From Strongylocentrotus droebachiensis (Eukaryota; Echinodermata; Echinoidea; Camarodonta; Strongylocentrotidae): a DNA stretch of 64,000 nt. The stretch spans positions 1 to 64,000 of the forward strand of contig JAVYIG010000907.1 of assembly GCA_035222895.1 (NCBI GenBank), given 5' to 3'. The translations under genes and the position numbers were made by a program. This document shows, in pieces, positions 25,236 through 39,500 of the stretch (position 1 is its first letter; each line of letters begins with the position of its first letter). Under the pieces are notes generated by a model, which was given only the letters and a program-made list of their open reading frames with translations, searched no databases and had not been told where the DNA came from.

Positions 25236-28200
25236 CATTGCATTACATCTATAAACATGAAGAAAACCTTAATTTTGGAATAGATCATGGATGAGGGCCC
25301 ATTATACATACAAAGACAAATATACGATCAGCTGATTAGAAAAGTTACAGAGGATGCATAAATAATGAAATCTTACATCCTAATTTCTTTGTTGTGCCAT
25401 TTTGGGGGAGACTGGCTGTAACGAGCACTCGTCTGCGCGCAATGTATTGTTAAATTTCTAAGAAATGTAAATTCCGTACTTTTATTTGATACATGCGTCT
25501 TCTGGCAATTGACCTTGATTCAATACATGTGGCATATTAAGTCAAACTTCACAAGGATGAAATGGAGGTAGTGGATGTTTCTAGCTTTCATATGGCCTGG
25601 AGTTTGAAGAAGTTTCACCAATTAAAAATTAGAAAATAATGATTTGTTGAAGGTGCAAACACAAATATGCAACTCCGTGACGTGTCTTGGGAGCTCCCCG
25701 CCTATTTGCACTGTAGTACTAGAAACTATTCCTTAACAATTTTGTTCTCATACATTCACATAAAATATAATCAAATATGATTATTGCAAATATGGTTATA
25801 CACAACCCCTGTACGAAACAAATCTATTCCGTCATAAATAAATTAAAATCCTCGGGGGTAATTGTCCTCAGGGGGTAGTTGTACTCGGGGGTAATTGTCC
25901 TCGGGGGGTAATTCTCCGGGGGGTAATTTTCCGGGGGGTAGTTGTCCTCGGGGGGTAATTGTCCTCGGGGGTAGTTGTCCTCGGGGGGTAATTGTCCTCG
26001 GGGGGTAGTTGTCCTCGGGGGGTAATTCTCCGGGGGGTAATTTTCCGGGGGGTAGTTGTCCTCGGGGGGTAATTGTCCTCGGGGGGTAATTCTCCGGGGG
26101 GTAATTTTCCGGGGGGTAATTGACCTTTGGGGGTAATTGTCCTTGGGGGGTAATTCTCCGGGGGGTAAATTTCCAGGGGGTAGTTGTCCGTGGGGGGTAG
26201 TTTTCCGGGGGGTAGTTTTCCGGGGGGTGATTGCCCAGGGGGTAATTGTCCTGATACGGAGAATTGCTTTTATTCAAAACGATTTTAGCAAAGTGAGTTT
26301 GACGTACATGTCTTAATACTGTATACTGGATGAATACAATGTACGATATTTTATTGCAAAACATCATACCGGGCATGTGCACCATGGGGGCACGGAGGGG
26401 GGGGGGGGGGGGGGGGGGGGGAGGAAGTGGGGGGGGGGGTATCTAATATCTCCTTTAAAGCCCCACTGCACTAGTTTGACCAGGCGGGATTAGACCTCCA
26501 TGCATGGTCACTAACAGGTGGTTATCTCATCAAATCAGCTCTCAATTAACATTAGAAAAAAGGGGAACATGAAGGACCAATGGTCACCGAGTAGGCATTG
26601 TTTGCTATATAGAGGGCATAAGTAGCTATAAGTAGTGCAGTGGGGCTTTAACACTCACCGAAACACCGGTGAATTTGACTTCGGACATGATGTCGATCAG
26701 GGCATCCTTCATGCCTTCATCCGTGTACGAGAACTCAGCGGCCCCGACGTCGCTCATCACCGTGGTCGTGGTCGTCGTCAGAATCGATGCGTTGCTCGGC
26801 GTTGGTTCCATGACTATCTGCATGGCCTCCTTGAGGGCGAGCGTGATGGTCCAGACGGCATCGTAGGTCTGAGCGGCGTGGGTGGAGAGGTGCTCGATTC
26901 CACGCTGCTTCATCTCCTCTCGGAACTCCGACGAGGTCTAGAGTGAGTGCACAGAAGTATGAAATATTACAATCAGACCAGTACTCATCTGCTCATATAC
27001 CCATGAATTGAATGCTTCAATACATGTAGATCACCAAAACCAACGCAAGGATGATTTATTGAACTAACACTTGCTAGCTTACTGGATTCAGGGACTCTTC
27101 AACTACAGTCTGCTGGAAATGTGATGTTTTCAAGATGTCAATGAGCTATGTAAATAATTAATTGAGTTTTGAGTATTTTTAGTTAGTCACAAATCTATCC
27201 TAAGCTATATTCCCCATTCTAATCGATTAGACCGACACCAGACCGACAACAGACCGTTAGAACAATTACATTACATCCTATAGCAAAGATTCGATAGGGT
27301 GACGAATCGAAAATTTCTTTTGAAAAACAAAATTCGAGGTTTCCGTTAAAAGAGAATTGTTATTCCTGTATTCTGAAAGCATACATGTAATTGCACATGA
27401 AATGAGATTCTAAAACTAAAATGTCCTCAGTTTATTGAAATAAATGGACAGATGATTCCAATCCAACGACACAAAAACTAAGTAAAGGCAAGATGGAGGG
27501 AGAGAAGTATAACGGAAGTCGCGACAACTCACCAGACCCGAGACCGACATCCGGTCATCGACGTTGGTATCCATGCTGTCAACAGCGAAGTAGCCCTCGA
27601 CAGCCTCGGTGAGCTCCTCGGGCGTGCAGTCGATGCGATCGTCCTCGACCAACCACCAGTCTCGCATGTACCAACCAACCAAAAGCCAAACGTACTTTGC
27701 CCCATACATGCCCCTCTTGTAAGCCTAAAGTGAAGAAATCAAATGTCAGGAGAAAGATTAGAAAGATAGAAAGAAATTCTATTCAGAGGTGTCATGGTCT
27801 AGTGGATACGTCACCAGACTGTGAATCACATGGTCTTGCGGTTCAAGTCCCGCCGCGGCAATATTGTCCTTTGGCATGACATTAATATGAAATGATGAGT
27901 GTCTGTTTGTTGAATTTTTTATATGTAATGTCAATTAATTTTGTACGTGTAATTATAGGTGCATGAATTGGTTTAAATATTTTTTGTCATTTGCTTATCT
28001 ATTTTGTTATTTATTATTGCATTAATGTTGTTTATATAATTCAAATTTGTTATGATTGTAAAGCGCATAGACAAATTTACAATTTATTATGCGCTTCATA
28101 AATATTCTCTATTATTATTATTATTTTGCCACTCTGGCAGCTTTAAGTACCCAGAACTAGTACTATTCTGATGAAGAGTGAATATTTTTTTCCCAAAATT

Positions 28201-30515
28201 ATATGCCTTAAAACCCCTATTCTTTTCTTTCTTATTTGATACTAGGACAATTGACATGAGTTCCATAATAATTTCTTTCCAAAGGTTCTTTCAAGCACTG
28301 ATGAGTGTGGAATTTTTTTGAATTGGGGGCAGGTATCGAAAGACGCCGGCTACATGTTCAGAAGGCAGCCTTTTGGTAAAACAAAAAAAAAGTGGGGATG
28401 GGAACTCCCCTTCCTCTTACCATGCTTACAGAGACTAGGAGCTGTTAATCATATGAATTAGGATTCAGTAATATAGGTTTTTCCGCCCAATTTCATCAGA
28501 GTTGTATTCGAATTCATGAATAGGCGTTCAAGTTCGAACGATTTTCGTCAACTCTTTGCTCTTACATGTATGTGAGGCACCGGTAATCCCCATATTACGA
28601 GGAGGATACATTCTCAGGACATGTTCTTGAGGCTAGAGCACAGTGCACTGATCGAGGGCAGTGTAACCTTACACAAACACGCAATTGCACAGATTGACCA
28701 CAAATGAATCCACTTCGTCGTGGGCTAGTTTGTTGATTCGGCCGTAATATGAACACACTAATCAGGCCTGCCCTCATCAGCTCGAGATTGCCAAATATCC
28801 CGCTATTTTAACTATCCCGATCGCAAAATATCCAGTTAATTTGCGTCTTCACCAGGCCGAAGTTGGAATTAGCGGGATATTTGGTCGAGATAATCATCCC
28901 AAGATATCTTGGGCTAGTTTGCAAAATATCCCGCTATTTGTCCGATATGCGTTTCCACCAGCCCGAAGACTCGCACTATGCGCGAACGCTGAGCAAAGTA
29001 TCTTGAGCTAATTTGAAGTTTCGAGGTCAAGTCTTTGAGCTGATGAAAACGCGATTTGTTTAACTTCGGGATTATTTCCCAAATCAGAAATAGCGGGCTA
29101 TATGATAATCTCGAGCTAATGAGGACAGGCCTCTCGAGCTCAGAAGAAGAGTGCAAGGGGAAAAGGGCGCCCCAAAGAGCAACTGACAGCTTATACCACC
29201 CAAACTGGCTCAGGGTATTTTCTTTCAAATTCGAAATGACAGTCCCCAGGTACAGCCGTTCCCCCACGGACATTTGGAACGTAAACCGTAGCAGGTTGCT
29301 GATTTCGAGAAGTGCATTTTTTTTTTATTCTAGCGAGCATTGTTAAGACACTTAACACCGATGAGCGCGTGAACTTGCACTGCTACCACTACAAGATATA
29401 TACCGATAAATATAAAGATATAGAAGTGGGAGAAATGTAGGGGGGCAGTCTCTGACAAAGACAGAGATTGAACGAAGAAGAGACAGGCCTTGGACAGAAG
29501 CGAAAACAACATGAAAATGAATGAACTAAGTCAAGTGGGAGAATGGGTAGATTTTGAGAGAGGCAGACAGATATACGAAGGTAAGATTTGTCTCTTGTGC
29601 GCAATTAAGTTATGAGAAGAAGCTTTCTCAAAATACATGTACACGTCGTTTTCCTTGAATCCGAAAGTTTACGAGATTTTCGATTTTAACGCCACGTGTA
29701 TTCGGTCTTGTTTTGCAACAGGTCTATTTTTTCTCGAAAAGAAGTAGATGCACTCGTGCCCCTTGATAAGACATTCATCGATCGTGAAGTTCCCTATATC
29801 GCATGAAGAAGACTTAAATTTGTCGGTTCCTAGTTGCTTATCTACAAACGCACAAGTCCACTTCCTTTATAAATTGTCGGTTAAAATAAACATACACGGC
29901 GTGATAGCAAACGCAGTGCGAATGCCCTCCGCGGCGCCACAATCATTATGGTATACAAGTCACGTGATGAAACATACCCAGGTAAAAGACGCCACGCGCA
30001 CTCGCTTCCTACGTGTACCCATGGTGATCACAGTGTCATACTACCCGGGTTACTTTAATGAAAACTATGAGGCGTATTGGAACGAGATGAGAGGATTTTC
30101 ACAATAAACGGCAGAGTCGTGTTACGCATCCTGACCAGATTGTGGTAATGAGGTGACTCTTCGGCGGATGTAAGAACGATAGATTTCCAAACCTGAGACA
30201 GTTTTGTCTGTAAGCTGCCATCTTAAAGAGGTGTAGATGGTTATAACTTGTCTACGACTGTAATTAAAGTGATACAGGGCTTTGAGCGTGATGGTGTCAC
30301 GTATGAGATAGGGAATTGGTGATCTTAGAATAGAAAAGTCTGATGACCTCTCTTTTCTTTGACCTCAGTAAATCAGCATCCCCGTTTTGATCTACTCCTA
30401 CATCACTTAAAATAGCTACTGCTACTACTATTAGGCCCACTACTACAGCTACTACTACTTCTATCATATACTACTGTTACTACTACTACTACTACTACTA
30501 CTACTATATTATCAT

Positions 30516-30569
<54 letters not shown>

Positions 30570-33500
30570 TACTACTAAAACTACTACTACTACTACTACT
30601 ACTAATAATAATATATACTACTACTATACTATCATTACTACTACTACTACTACTAATACTACTATTATATACTACTACTATAGAGTACCGAAGCCGTGAC
30701 GTCATAAAAATCTATTTTAAGAATTTCTTAATTTTTTCTTCATATTCCGAAAGAACATCAAAAATAATGTCCAAATGTCGAAAATCAATTGAATATGTTA
30801 AGTATTGGGTGAGATATGACCATCTGAATAAATATACTCCCCATAGGAACTCAGTGTTATATGCTCTGGCTCCTAATGGTTAGGAGCCAGAGCATATAAC
30901 ACTGAGTTCCCATAGGACATATATTCATTCAGATGGTCATATCTCAGCCAATACTTAGCATATTCAATTGGTTTTTCGACATTTGGACATTATTTTTGAT
31001 GTTCTTTCGGAATATGAAGAAAAAATTGAGAAATTCTAAAAATAGATTTTTGATGACGTCACACTTCACCACTCTATACTATCATTATTATTACTACTAC
31101 TACTACTACTACTAATACTACTATTATATACTACTACTATACTATCGTTATTACTACTACTACTTTTACTACTACTACTACAACTATCTAAGTTGTTGTC
31201 ATCATCGACTCGTATAAACTTTACTTCTGGAACTTGCACTATTAGAACTTCCGCGTTGGACCAGTCTGCTATTTTCAATAGCATTCCAATCAAATCATCA
31301 TGTTCATAACTGTAAACCAAGGTACGAATTAACGAAGATAGCACTTAGATACATGTATATATTTAAATGGAAGCTCAAAGTCGTTTTAAGCGCTAATGAA
31401 AGGAACAAATGAAAATCCTTCTATTTTGCTCAATCAGCAAGCCCATAAAGCTCTAGGTCAATCGAGTTCATTCAAAGCCATTACGCACTTATATCTATCC
31501 TTAAAAAATCAATCTGTATTCGATCCAATGACAAATGAAATGAATGAAAAACGAGGCAACTGATACGTGGATATATCCTATCCTTGAGGAAAATGCAAGC
31601 GCCGAATAATCATGACAATACCATGGTATGTTTTCTCATCGATATGATAGTTTTGAAACGTCCTTGATCTTCCAATTACTTCACTAATGAGATTCTTCCG
31701 TGCCCAGTCATTCAGAAAACACAGATTTCATCACGTATAGCGTAATCCAAATCATCACTTCCACCGATCTATTTCTATTTCTGCCTTTTTTCGACACAGG
31801 CCGTGGTCATTTCGTGCTTTCCTTCAGCCTATCAATCTATTCCGAGTTATCATTGTACAATCATTGTTGGGTTTCGTAAATTCGTTTCCTATGTCCTCAC
31901 CGAGGTCATGCTTGTTGTTTCGACGCGCTCTGTCATTATTTTGCTGCGGTCGTCGTCCGTATGAAGTCCGCCATGAAGAATTAATGATAATCCGTTCAGC
32001 CATGTAGATGATGATGACCACGCAAGCACAAAATCCCATGAGTTTTTTTGTTTGTTTGTTTGTTTGGTGTCTGGAATAGATTTTCTAAAGTTGAGATGAC
32101 CTTTTGTAGATTCTGGTTCATCGTCATCTTTTGTTATAAGCTCACATTAATTTTCTTAAACGGTTCACATGATTCTTATCTTATTTATGACTATCTATTA
32201 TGATTCTTATTTCCGTATTACGTGCGTAATCTTTTTTTCATCGGGTTTGTTGTCATGTCTTTTTTAGTTGTCTTCCTTTTGTTTTTAATTTCGGGAGTAT
32301 CCTGGGCTTAAATGTTTGTACATGTGTGTTTATCTAAATCATATTTTTTAAAATAAATATAAATCTTGATTAAGGTAAGTGTCTGGTAATATAAATTATG
32401 TTTTTGCTTAAACCACTAACATGCCCACTTTGATGATGACGACTTAGGAAGAAACATAGTCATTATGTTCACTTGTGTATTAATCACATTAAAAGACCAT
32501 TACAAAAATAATTCGTTAAAATGATTGACGAACTTCTTCAAGCCGCTTTAGTCCGATTTATTGCAACCCAGTGTATCGTATTCCGAAATGCCTTATATCC
32601 TTAATTGTGCTGCTGTGCCTGATGGGTGAAATACAAGACGATTGTCTCGTGAAGAATCAAAGCTATTGCACAAACATCATTATCAGCAAAATAACAAACA
32701 GGAAACAATACAAGAATACGATAGTTTGTCAATTTGTCCCCGCAAGCCTTCTCTAAAACGTTAAATAAGGGCACTAAATTGATCGTAAAACAATGACCTG
32801 AAAAGCAAGGGGAAGGACACCGCTCTCTGGCATACAGAAAAAGCGGCGCGCATCAATCCTTGGAAGTGACAACTCCTATCCAAAGAAGCCGGAAAGCCAT
32901 TTGCGCCAGGTAATTGAGGATAAATGAATTCTCCAGCCGGCAGTGTGTCTTCACGCATCCTTTGGGGGTATCATCTCTTGATTGTAGATCGAGAATTAGA
33001 GCTAATTTGTGTGACGCATCTAGGGAATTATCTCCCAATGCTTTGATTATTTAAGAGGGGTTTCTGATTGTTTGTTTATTCCATGACACCACCTGACGGA
33101 CCATTTTTGGAGGTCATCATCGACGCATTTTTGTCAACATTTTCAAGGTAATGACCTCGGATCGATGTGATAGCTAATCATAGTTTATTTCTTCCGTTAT
33201 GTTTATAAAATATGACACGCTGAAGTCTTTAAACAATCGATATCATTTCCGCCAGGTGAATTGAGTGAAGATGTAACCTTCATATAATACCAAGGGCTTT
33301 TTGGTACTTTATGAACGTGTCAAACTTTTTTCGCAGAAAGTTGTTCGTTTATTTGTTCTAGAATGGCCAATATTAAACAGAAAGGCTTCTTTCCACAATT
33401 TAAACGGACTGTCTTCCAATCATTAGATCATCGCGTCGGGTGGGGTGATCGAGTTACCAGACCTTTTGTGAAAACATGCCCCTTTATTCACGAAATTTCG

Positions 33501-36500
33501 AGGGTAATGTTTGTGAAATCTCAACTACAAATGGTCTGGTCCAATTTACAAGACACTTTGTGAAACCCTGCGGTAAATATATACAAAAGGTAGCGTCATT
33601 AAACATGAACCTCCGTTTTCATTTCTCGAAAGTTCGTGTAACACGACCACCCGCCCGGACGCGATGACCCGATGATTCGGAGTGAGTCATTTAAATGTGA
33701 TATATCTCACTGTTAATGTTTTAGCTTTGCATGCAGTGGAAAAAGCAAATAATTTAATATGTACAACACTTTGTTAGGCGCTTAGCTATTCCGGCGCCCA
33801 AACATGTCATGCTTATGACAAATGGTTGACTGAAAACAAAAGTTACACATAAACTGAGAGTATGAAATTTGGGGACTTTTTGAGGGATTATGCGATTTTT
33901 TTAAACAACTAATGTTACGGAAGTTTCATAAAGCTGTCCGACTGAAAATGACCTCATGACGGCAACGCAAAGACGACGGGCATCCAGCCAAAGCATTATT
34001 ATGCTTAATATTGAACCTCAAGTTACAGATCGGATCGTATCCAATATTTCAAAACAAACTATGGCGATAGTACACAGTGAGACAATAAACTAACGCCCAA
34101 ATATGCCACATCTACCAATACAATGGAGCATAATGTCTCGTGTACATGGATTTCGCTAACGACTATTTGTTTCTTGTTGTTTATCCTTTGTTTGCCTTAA
34201 TTCCAGTTATATTTGGGATTTGGGGGGCGTCACTTAGGTAGCCTACTCACCTCACAGAAGACAGCCCTGGCAGCATCCTCTTGAAAACTTCCGATAATGA
34301 TACGGGCATCTTTCTCTTCTAATTGCTGTATCTGCGGCCCGGGGTCATCCACGAAACTTAATACAGCCGAGAAAGTGATGTTCGTATCGCTCTCAAAGTA
34401 CTTGCTCATCTTAGTCCGGGCCTAAAGGAAAAGAGGAAGCGAAGACAGAAAGGGGAAGAAATAAATACTTCATGATATATGAATGTGTCTTAAGGATGGG
34501 TGTCCGACGCACGATTGCACTTTTGTCAACAAAACACGATACGATTTGATTGCGACTCTTTCCTTTTTGGAGAGAAGGGGGGGGGGGGGGTAGGGGTGTT
34601 CAAATGGAGGTAACCATCTGTCAAAAGTTTGCCGAAAACCCGAACAAGCAACAACAACAAACATACAACAGAACAATCCCCAAACATTTCTAAACATCTC
34701 CTCCGAAAGGGCTATTTTTCTTTTCTTTCGCACAGAATCTCGTCTAACGACTACACGGTGAGTGTTTGGTTGATGTATAATGAATGAAATACAACGAAAT
34801 ATGGAAAAGAAAGTAACAGGCCGAAAGAAGAGTTCAATTAAAGAAGACAGTGAGAGTGTGTGTGAGTGTGGGTGTGTGTGTGGGTGTGTGTGTGTGTGTG
34901 TGTGTGTACATTGACAGAAACAAAGAGTCGTCGTGAATTTGATTTTGGAGGTAAAAAGAATGAGCATGATTTTAGATAAATGGACGAGAGAGAAGGAAAG
35001 AAAGAGAGAGAGAGTCAGAGAGAGATAAAGATAGAGAGAGGGTGAGTGAGAGAGAGAGAGAGAGAGAGGGGGAGATAAAGAAAGAAAGAGAGAGATAATA
35101 ATATTATCTCGGGGAACGAAAGTGACAGAATGGAATAGAATGAAGATTAACATAAATAGAGATTGGGAAAGGGTTGGTAGAGGATGTAGAGGACGGAATG
35201 AGAAAGAATAGTGTAGGGGGTGAATTTGTGGTTAGATTAAAGGAGAAAATCCGACAGGTGACAGATAGAAATCGATTTTACTCGCCTCTGTGTTTGTTGA
35301 TCACATTATATCACGTGATCGAATGTGACGTACCGGTCTGTAAGACAAATTAGATCCCCTAACAGACAACATGGACACTAGCACGCAATTATTATTATTT
35401 GGAGAGACTAGAGACATCCAGATATTAAACGTACCTTTGGAAAATGAAAGGTTTTCATCCAGATCTACATGCCATCAACAATACAATATAGGAGTGTCAC
35501 GTCTGACAGTACTACAAAAACAAAAAACGTTTTTCCTTTTCCGTTGGTATGTTTTTTGTTGTTGCAGAAGTTTATTTCTATTATCATGAGTATTTTATGG
35601 ATTTCACTTCGTAGTTTACTGTTTTTCTGCTTTGAGAGTGTGCTTATAAATGGAAATGCATGATGATGAATTAATACAATAAATTCAGGCTCTCAATAAC
35701 AGAGGCTCTCAACATGATGGTGATGATGATTTCTTTTTCTGATTAAAAGGAAACCAAATCATTGTGGATCTTTATGATGGCATTGAATACACAATGTCCA
35801 TTCATTTAGTGTTTCATTAGTGTTTAGTAGGAATGGAATATCTGTACGTAAAGGTACCAAAATACATTAAATGACAAATCCCATTAATGAAAAAAGAATG
35901 ACCATTATGAAGCAATTTAGATAAGGACGTCGAATCAAGTACACATAATTGTCCGTGACGTAAGCTCACATATCCCTAATAACGTAACCGTATAAATATC
36001 TCATTGATTTTCATTCTATGTGTCCTTGCAAGATAATATCGCAGCAAAATTGTCTCGCTTATATATCCTTATCACGATGACAACTTTTTCTTTCATTTGC
36101 TCGATAATAAAGGCGATAATGTTTACAGTTAAACAGGATTGGATAGGAAGTGACAGGTGCAATGTATCTTTCATTACAAGCCCGTCGTTTTTCTTTAAAG
36201 AACCTGTCGGAATTAAACAATGACATAGATTAATTATATATCAACGGATAATTTATGAGCCATATTACAATAATATAAATAATATGTTATTTAAATGTCA
36301 GTCAGAGGAGTGATACATTGTAGCTCTCTGAAAACTTTAAATCTAAAGCTAAAGATTTTGAACCTAAAATCTAGCTATCGACTTGATGACATCATCTTAA
36401 ATTTGTGGAGTACGCGTATTCACAATGACTTTGCAATAATTAAGCACAGCTCATCACCTCAGCTATACAGCTACCGGGTCCACATGTTATGTCGTCACCG

Positions 36501-39500
36501 TAACTGCGGCATATTTGACCCCTGTTGACCAGCGATTTAGAGGGATGCGGAAAATTAGGTTTTAATTTCCTTTTGTGAAATAATGAGAGGGAATTTTGCT
36601 CTATAATTGTATTCTGCATTCAATCAGCTTTCCATCGATATACAGTTGTATTTTCATCGGATAGGGTCTTTAATAATGCATCATATTTAAGGCTTAAGTT
36701 ATTTTCATTATATCAAGGATCATCCTGCATGCACTACATTACTTTGTAGCTTACACCCATTCTTGTCCCGATATCGAAAATGAATGCTTGGGAAATAATG
36801 ATTCGAGATACACAAGACCACATTTGATAAAGCAGGGATAATGTAAAGGAAATAGTTGGTAATACCGTTTTAATCATCATAGAAGAAACAAAATTCACCT
36901 AAAATCATTAAGAATTATTTGCACCTGTTATGTTACACGTATTACGTAATAGAAGAAAAAGTCTATCTTAATTAGATTAAGGAGATCTGAAGTAGATGTG
37001 AAATCATACCTTAAAGGTAATGCAAAGTTTTGGGAGATTTTGAAAATTGGATGGATAGTAATTCTTTAAAAATGTTGGTATATATTTGGATGCCCCTGTG
37101 AATGAATTATAAGCACTACAAAATGTAGCACTAAAACACTTCTGCTTTCGAGCAAATTGAATAGTCAAAATTGACTGGTGCTCCCGGTAAATTTCAGATA
37201 TTTCTAATATCGCCTAAGGCCATTCCATGGTAGCTGCGACCATGCAAATCTAAGATTATGCAGTTCTGGGCCCCGTCTTACAAAGAGCTGCGATTGATCC
37301 AAATCAATCTCAAGTCCTCCAATCAATCGCAAGTTTGCAATCTCCTATCTCTTATGTACATAGTTGTGATTGATATCAATCGCAAATAAGTTGCGATTAA
37401 TATCAACTCTTTGTAAGACAGGGCCCAGTTATATAATTTCCAAACGGGAATAGCAAATCGGTCGATTGTAGTCAGAAACATTGTTTTAAACCCAAAAAAA
37501 ATATCAGTCTTGAGAGGGAGCTATACAATATAAAGAGTTTATTATTTAGACTCGATTTCAACCGCAACTACGATCATTAAATATTTTTAAATCGCATATG
37601 CTTCCAATATGTTCATTTGAACCAAATTCATGACCCCTTACCAAAACTTTGTATTACCTTTAAGTAAATTTGAAAGCGTATCTTAAGTTAACTATTACGC
37701 TTTGAGATAAAGACAAGATTTTCCCCCAAGAGCTACATGTATCAATGACAGTTGTTTCGGAGTTATATTTTGGGGGTATTTAGTGATAAATTGATATTTA
37801 GAAGTGATTTTAATTAGAAGGACATTTTCACCCGATTGTTTCCCCTATTCCTATACAAAGTGAAAGTGACGATGATGTTTGTATTTTAGTATGACTAAGG
37901 ATGCGTTTAAGCTCAATTTTGAAGGCAGAATGAGCGATTTGAAACGCTCATCGTAAACGCTCATCGTAATCGCAGTTTCACGGTGTACTGTTGATACTCA
38001 CTTCTCTGGCTCCTCCGGGCATGATTCTGGCTCAGAGCCAGAATCATGCTTGGAGAAGCCAGAGCAGTGCAATGCAGAGTCTGCAGTAGAGGTCAGTGCG
38101 TTGACCCCATTTAAACGCGCTAACAAATGATTGTGCGTTTATGCTTCCCCAGAATCGCCGATTTTGCAGAACCGCCGATCGTAAACGCACCTTTTTGTGA
38201 GTTTATGATCGGCGATTACGATCGCCGTTTTTCGGTGATTCTACAAAAATGAGAAAGGACGCAACCGTGTTTTGAACTAAACGCGTAACAGATGCCTCAT
38301 TCTGGCCAGAAAAATTTGAGCATAAACGTACCCTAATAGAACGAAGTGATAGTTTAAGTGATGATGCAAGATCCTGTTTTATGATAGTGAAGAGTGCAGG
38401 CAGTTAAGGAAGGATCACACAATTTACGACATTTACCTTGTTCCGTTTCTCACATTAAGGTCTTTAAACTTTCAAATTCTCTTGTATACGGTTTGACAAT
38501 AGTAATACATGGTTTAACCAAAGGGAAATACATTTTCATTGTTCTAGTGATGACATTACCGGGTGCCTTTAAGCTTGGAGTAGTACAGATACAATTTAAA
38601 AGGAAGTCTAAGTACCGTCTCAATCCTTTGGCATTTAATTCTTCAGCTGTCACTCTCACTTGGCGTACCATTACAAAATTCTCATTCATGCAGTCTCCCG
38701 AAATAACTCTCTAATAGCCCTGTATCTTGATTAGTATTCTAGTATCCTCCCTTTTATACCCATCTCCTTCTCGCACGCAATGTGTCAAAAAAACTAGTTC
38801 TCGTCAGCAAATGTGCTCTACTTTGCTGGATTTGCATAACAGGGCTTCCACAACCCCATCCTCATTTCTAATTCTCTACTCGTCGAGGTACATACTGTGA
38901 GGAGAGGATGAGGAATGCCGATGGTGGAACATGGAAAATGAGTCTTAAATCTTCAATTTAAGGAAGGCATTATCGCCATGTTTACCAGAAGGCTTTTAGG
39001 CAAATGAACTCGCTGATTAGTGCTTGTCAGTTTCACTTTCCCGGGGAGAGATGAACGGGGGACGGGTCACTGAACTAATGCAGGAGACCAAAGTATCCAT
39101 GACACGAAGGCGTACATACCATGCATAACAATCCATACAAATGTAAGACTATCGGGTGTATCCATACACGAGTTTTTTCCTGACTCATTGTCATTGAAAT
39201 AGATTATAAGGACAGCAACATCTCCAATGTTCATTAGAATGATTGGTAAGAAAGAAATGTTGGCCGCGTGTGATCATCTTTCCTCTTTCTAATCAAGATT
39301 TGATATTTTTCAGCCAACACACACATGCGCGAAAAAAAAAGCTGAGGGCCTATATTAGATATATCACCGTGTAAAAGTCAATTGTCTGAAGCACACACTT
39401 TTGTGGTGAGACATAAAGATGACTTAAAGTCACCTTCTCAATGTCGTTTTTTACGTGACATTGAAAACTTAATGTACTTCAACCTAAAAACATATCAACA

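Noticed and set aside
29748..30107. 119-codon plus-strand frame
   Set aside because: It lies in a receptor intron on the opposite strand, with no domain, no clear initiation context and ordinary composition.
30403..30705. Serine-rich frame over the triplet repeat
   Set aside because: A product of (CTA)n repeats, not a gene.
34470..35153. 227-codon minus-strand frame with Leu/Ser and His/Thr runs
   Set aside because: It spans GT and GA microsatellites, has no domain, and its termini have no splice or promoter context.
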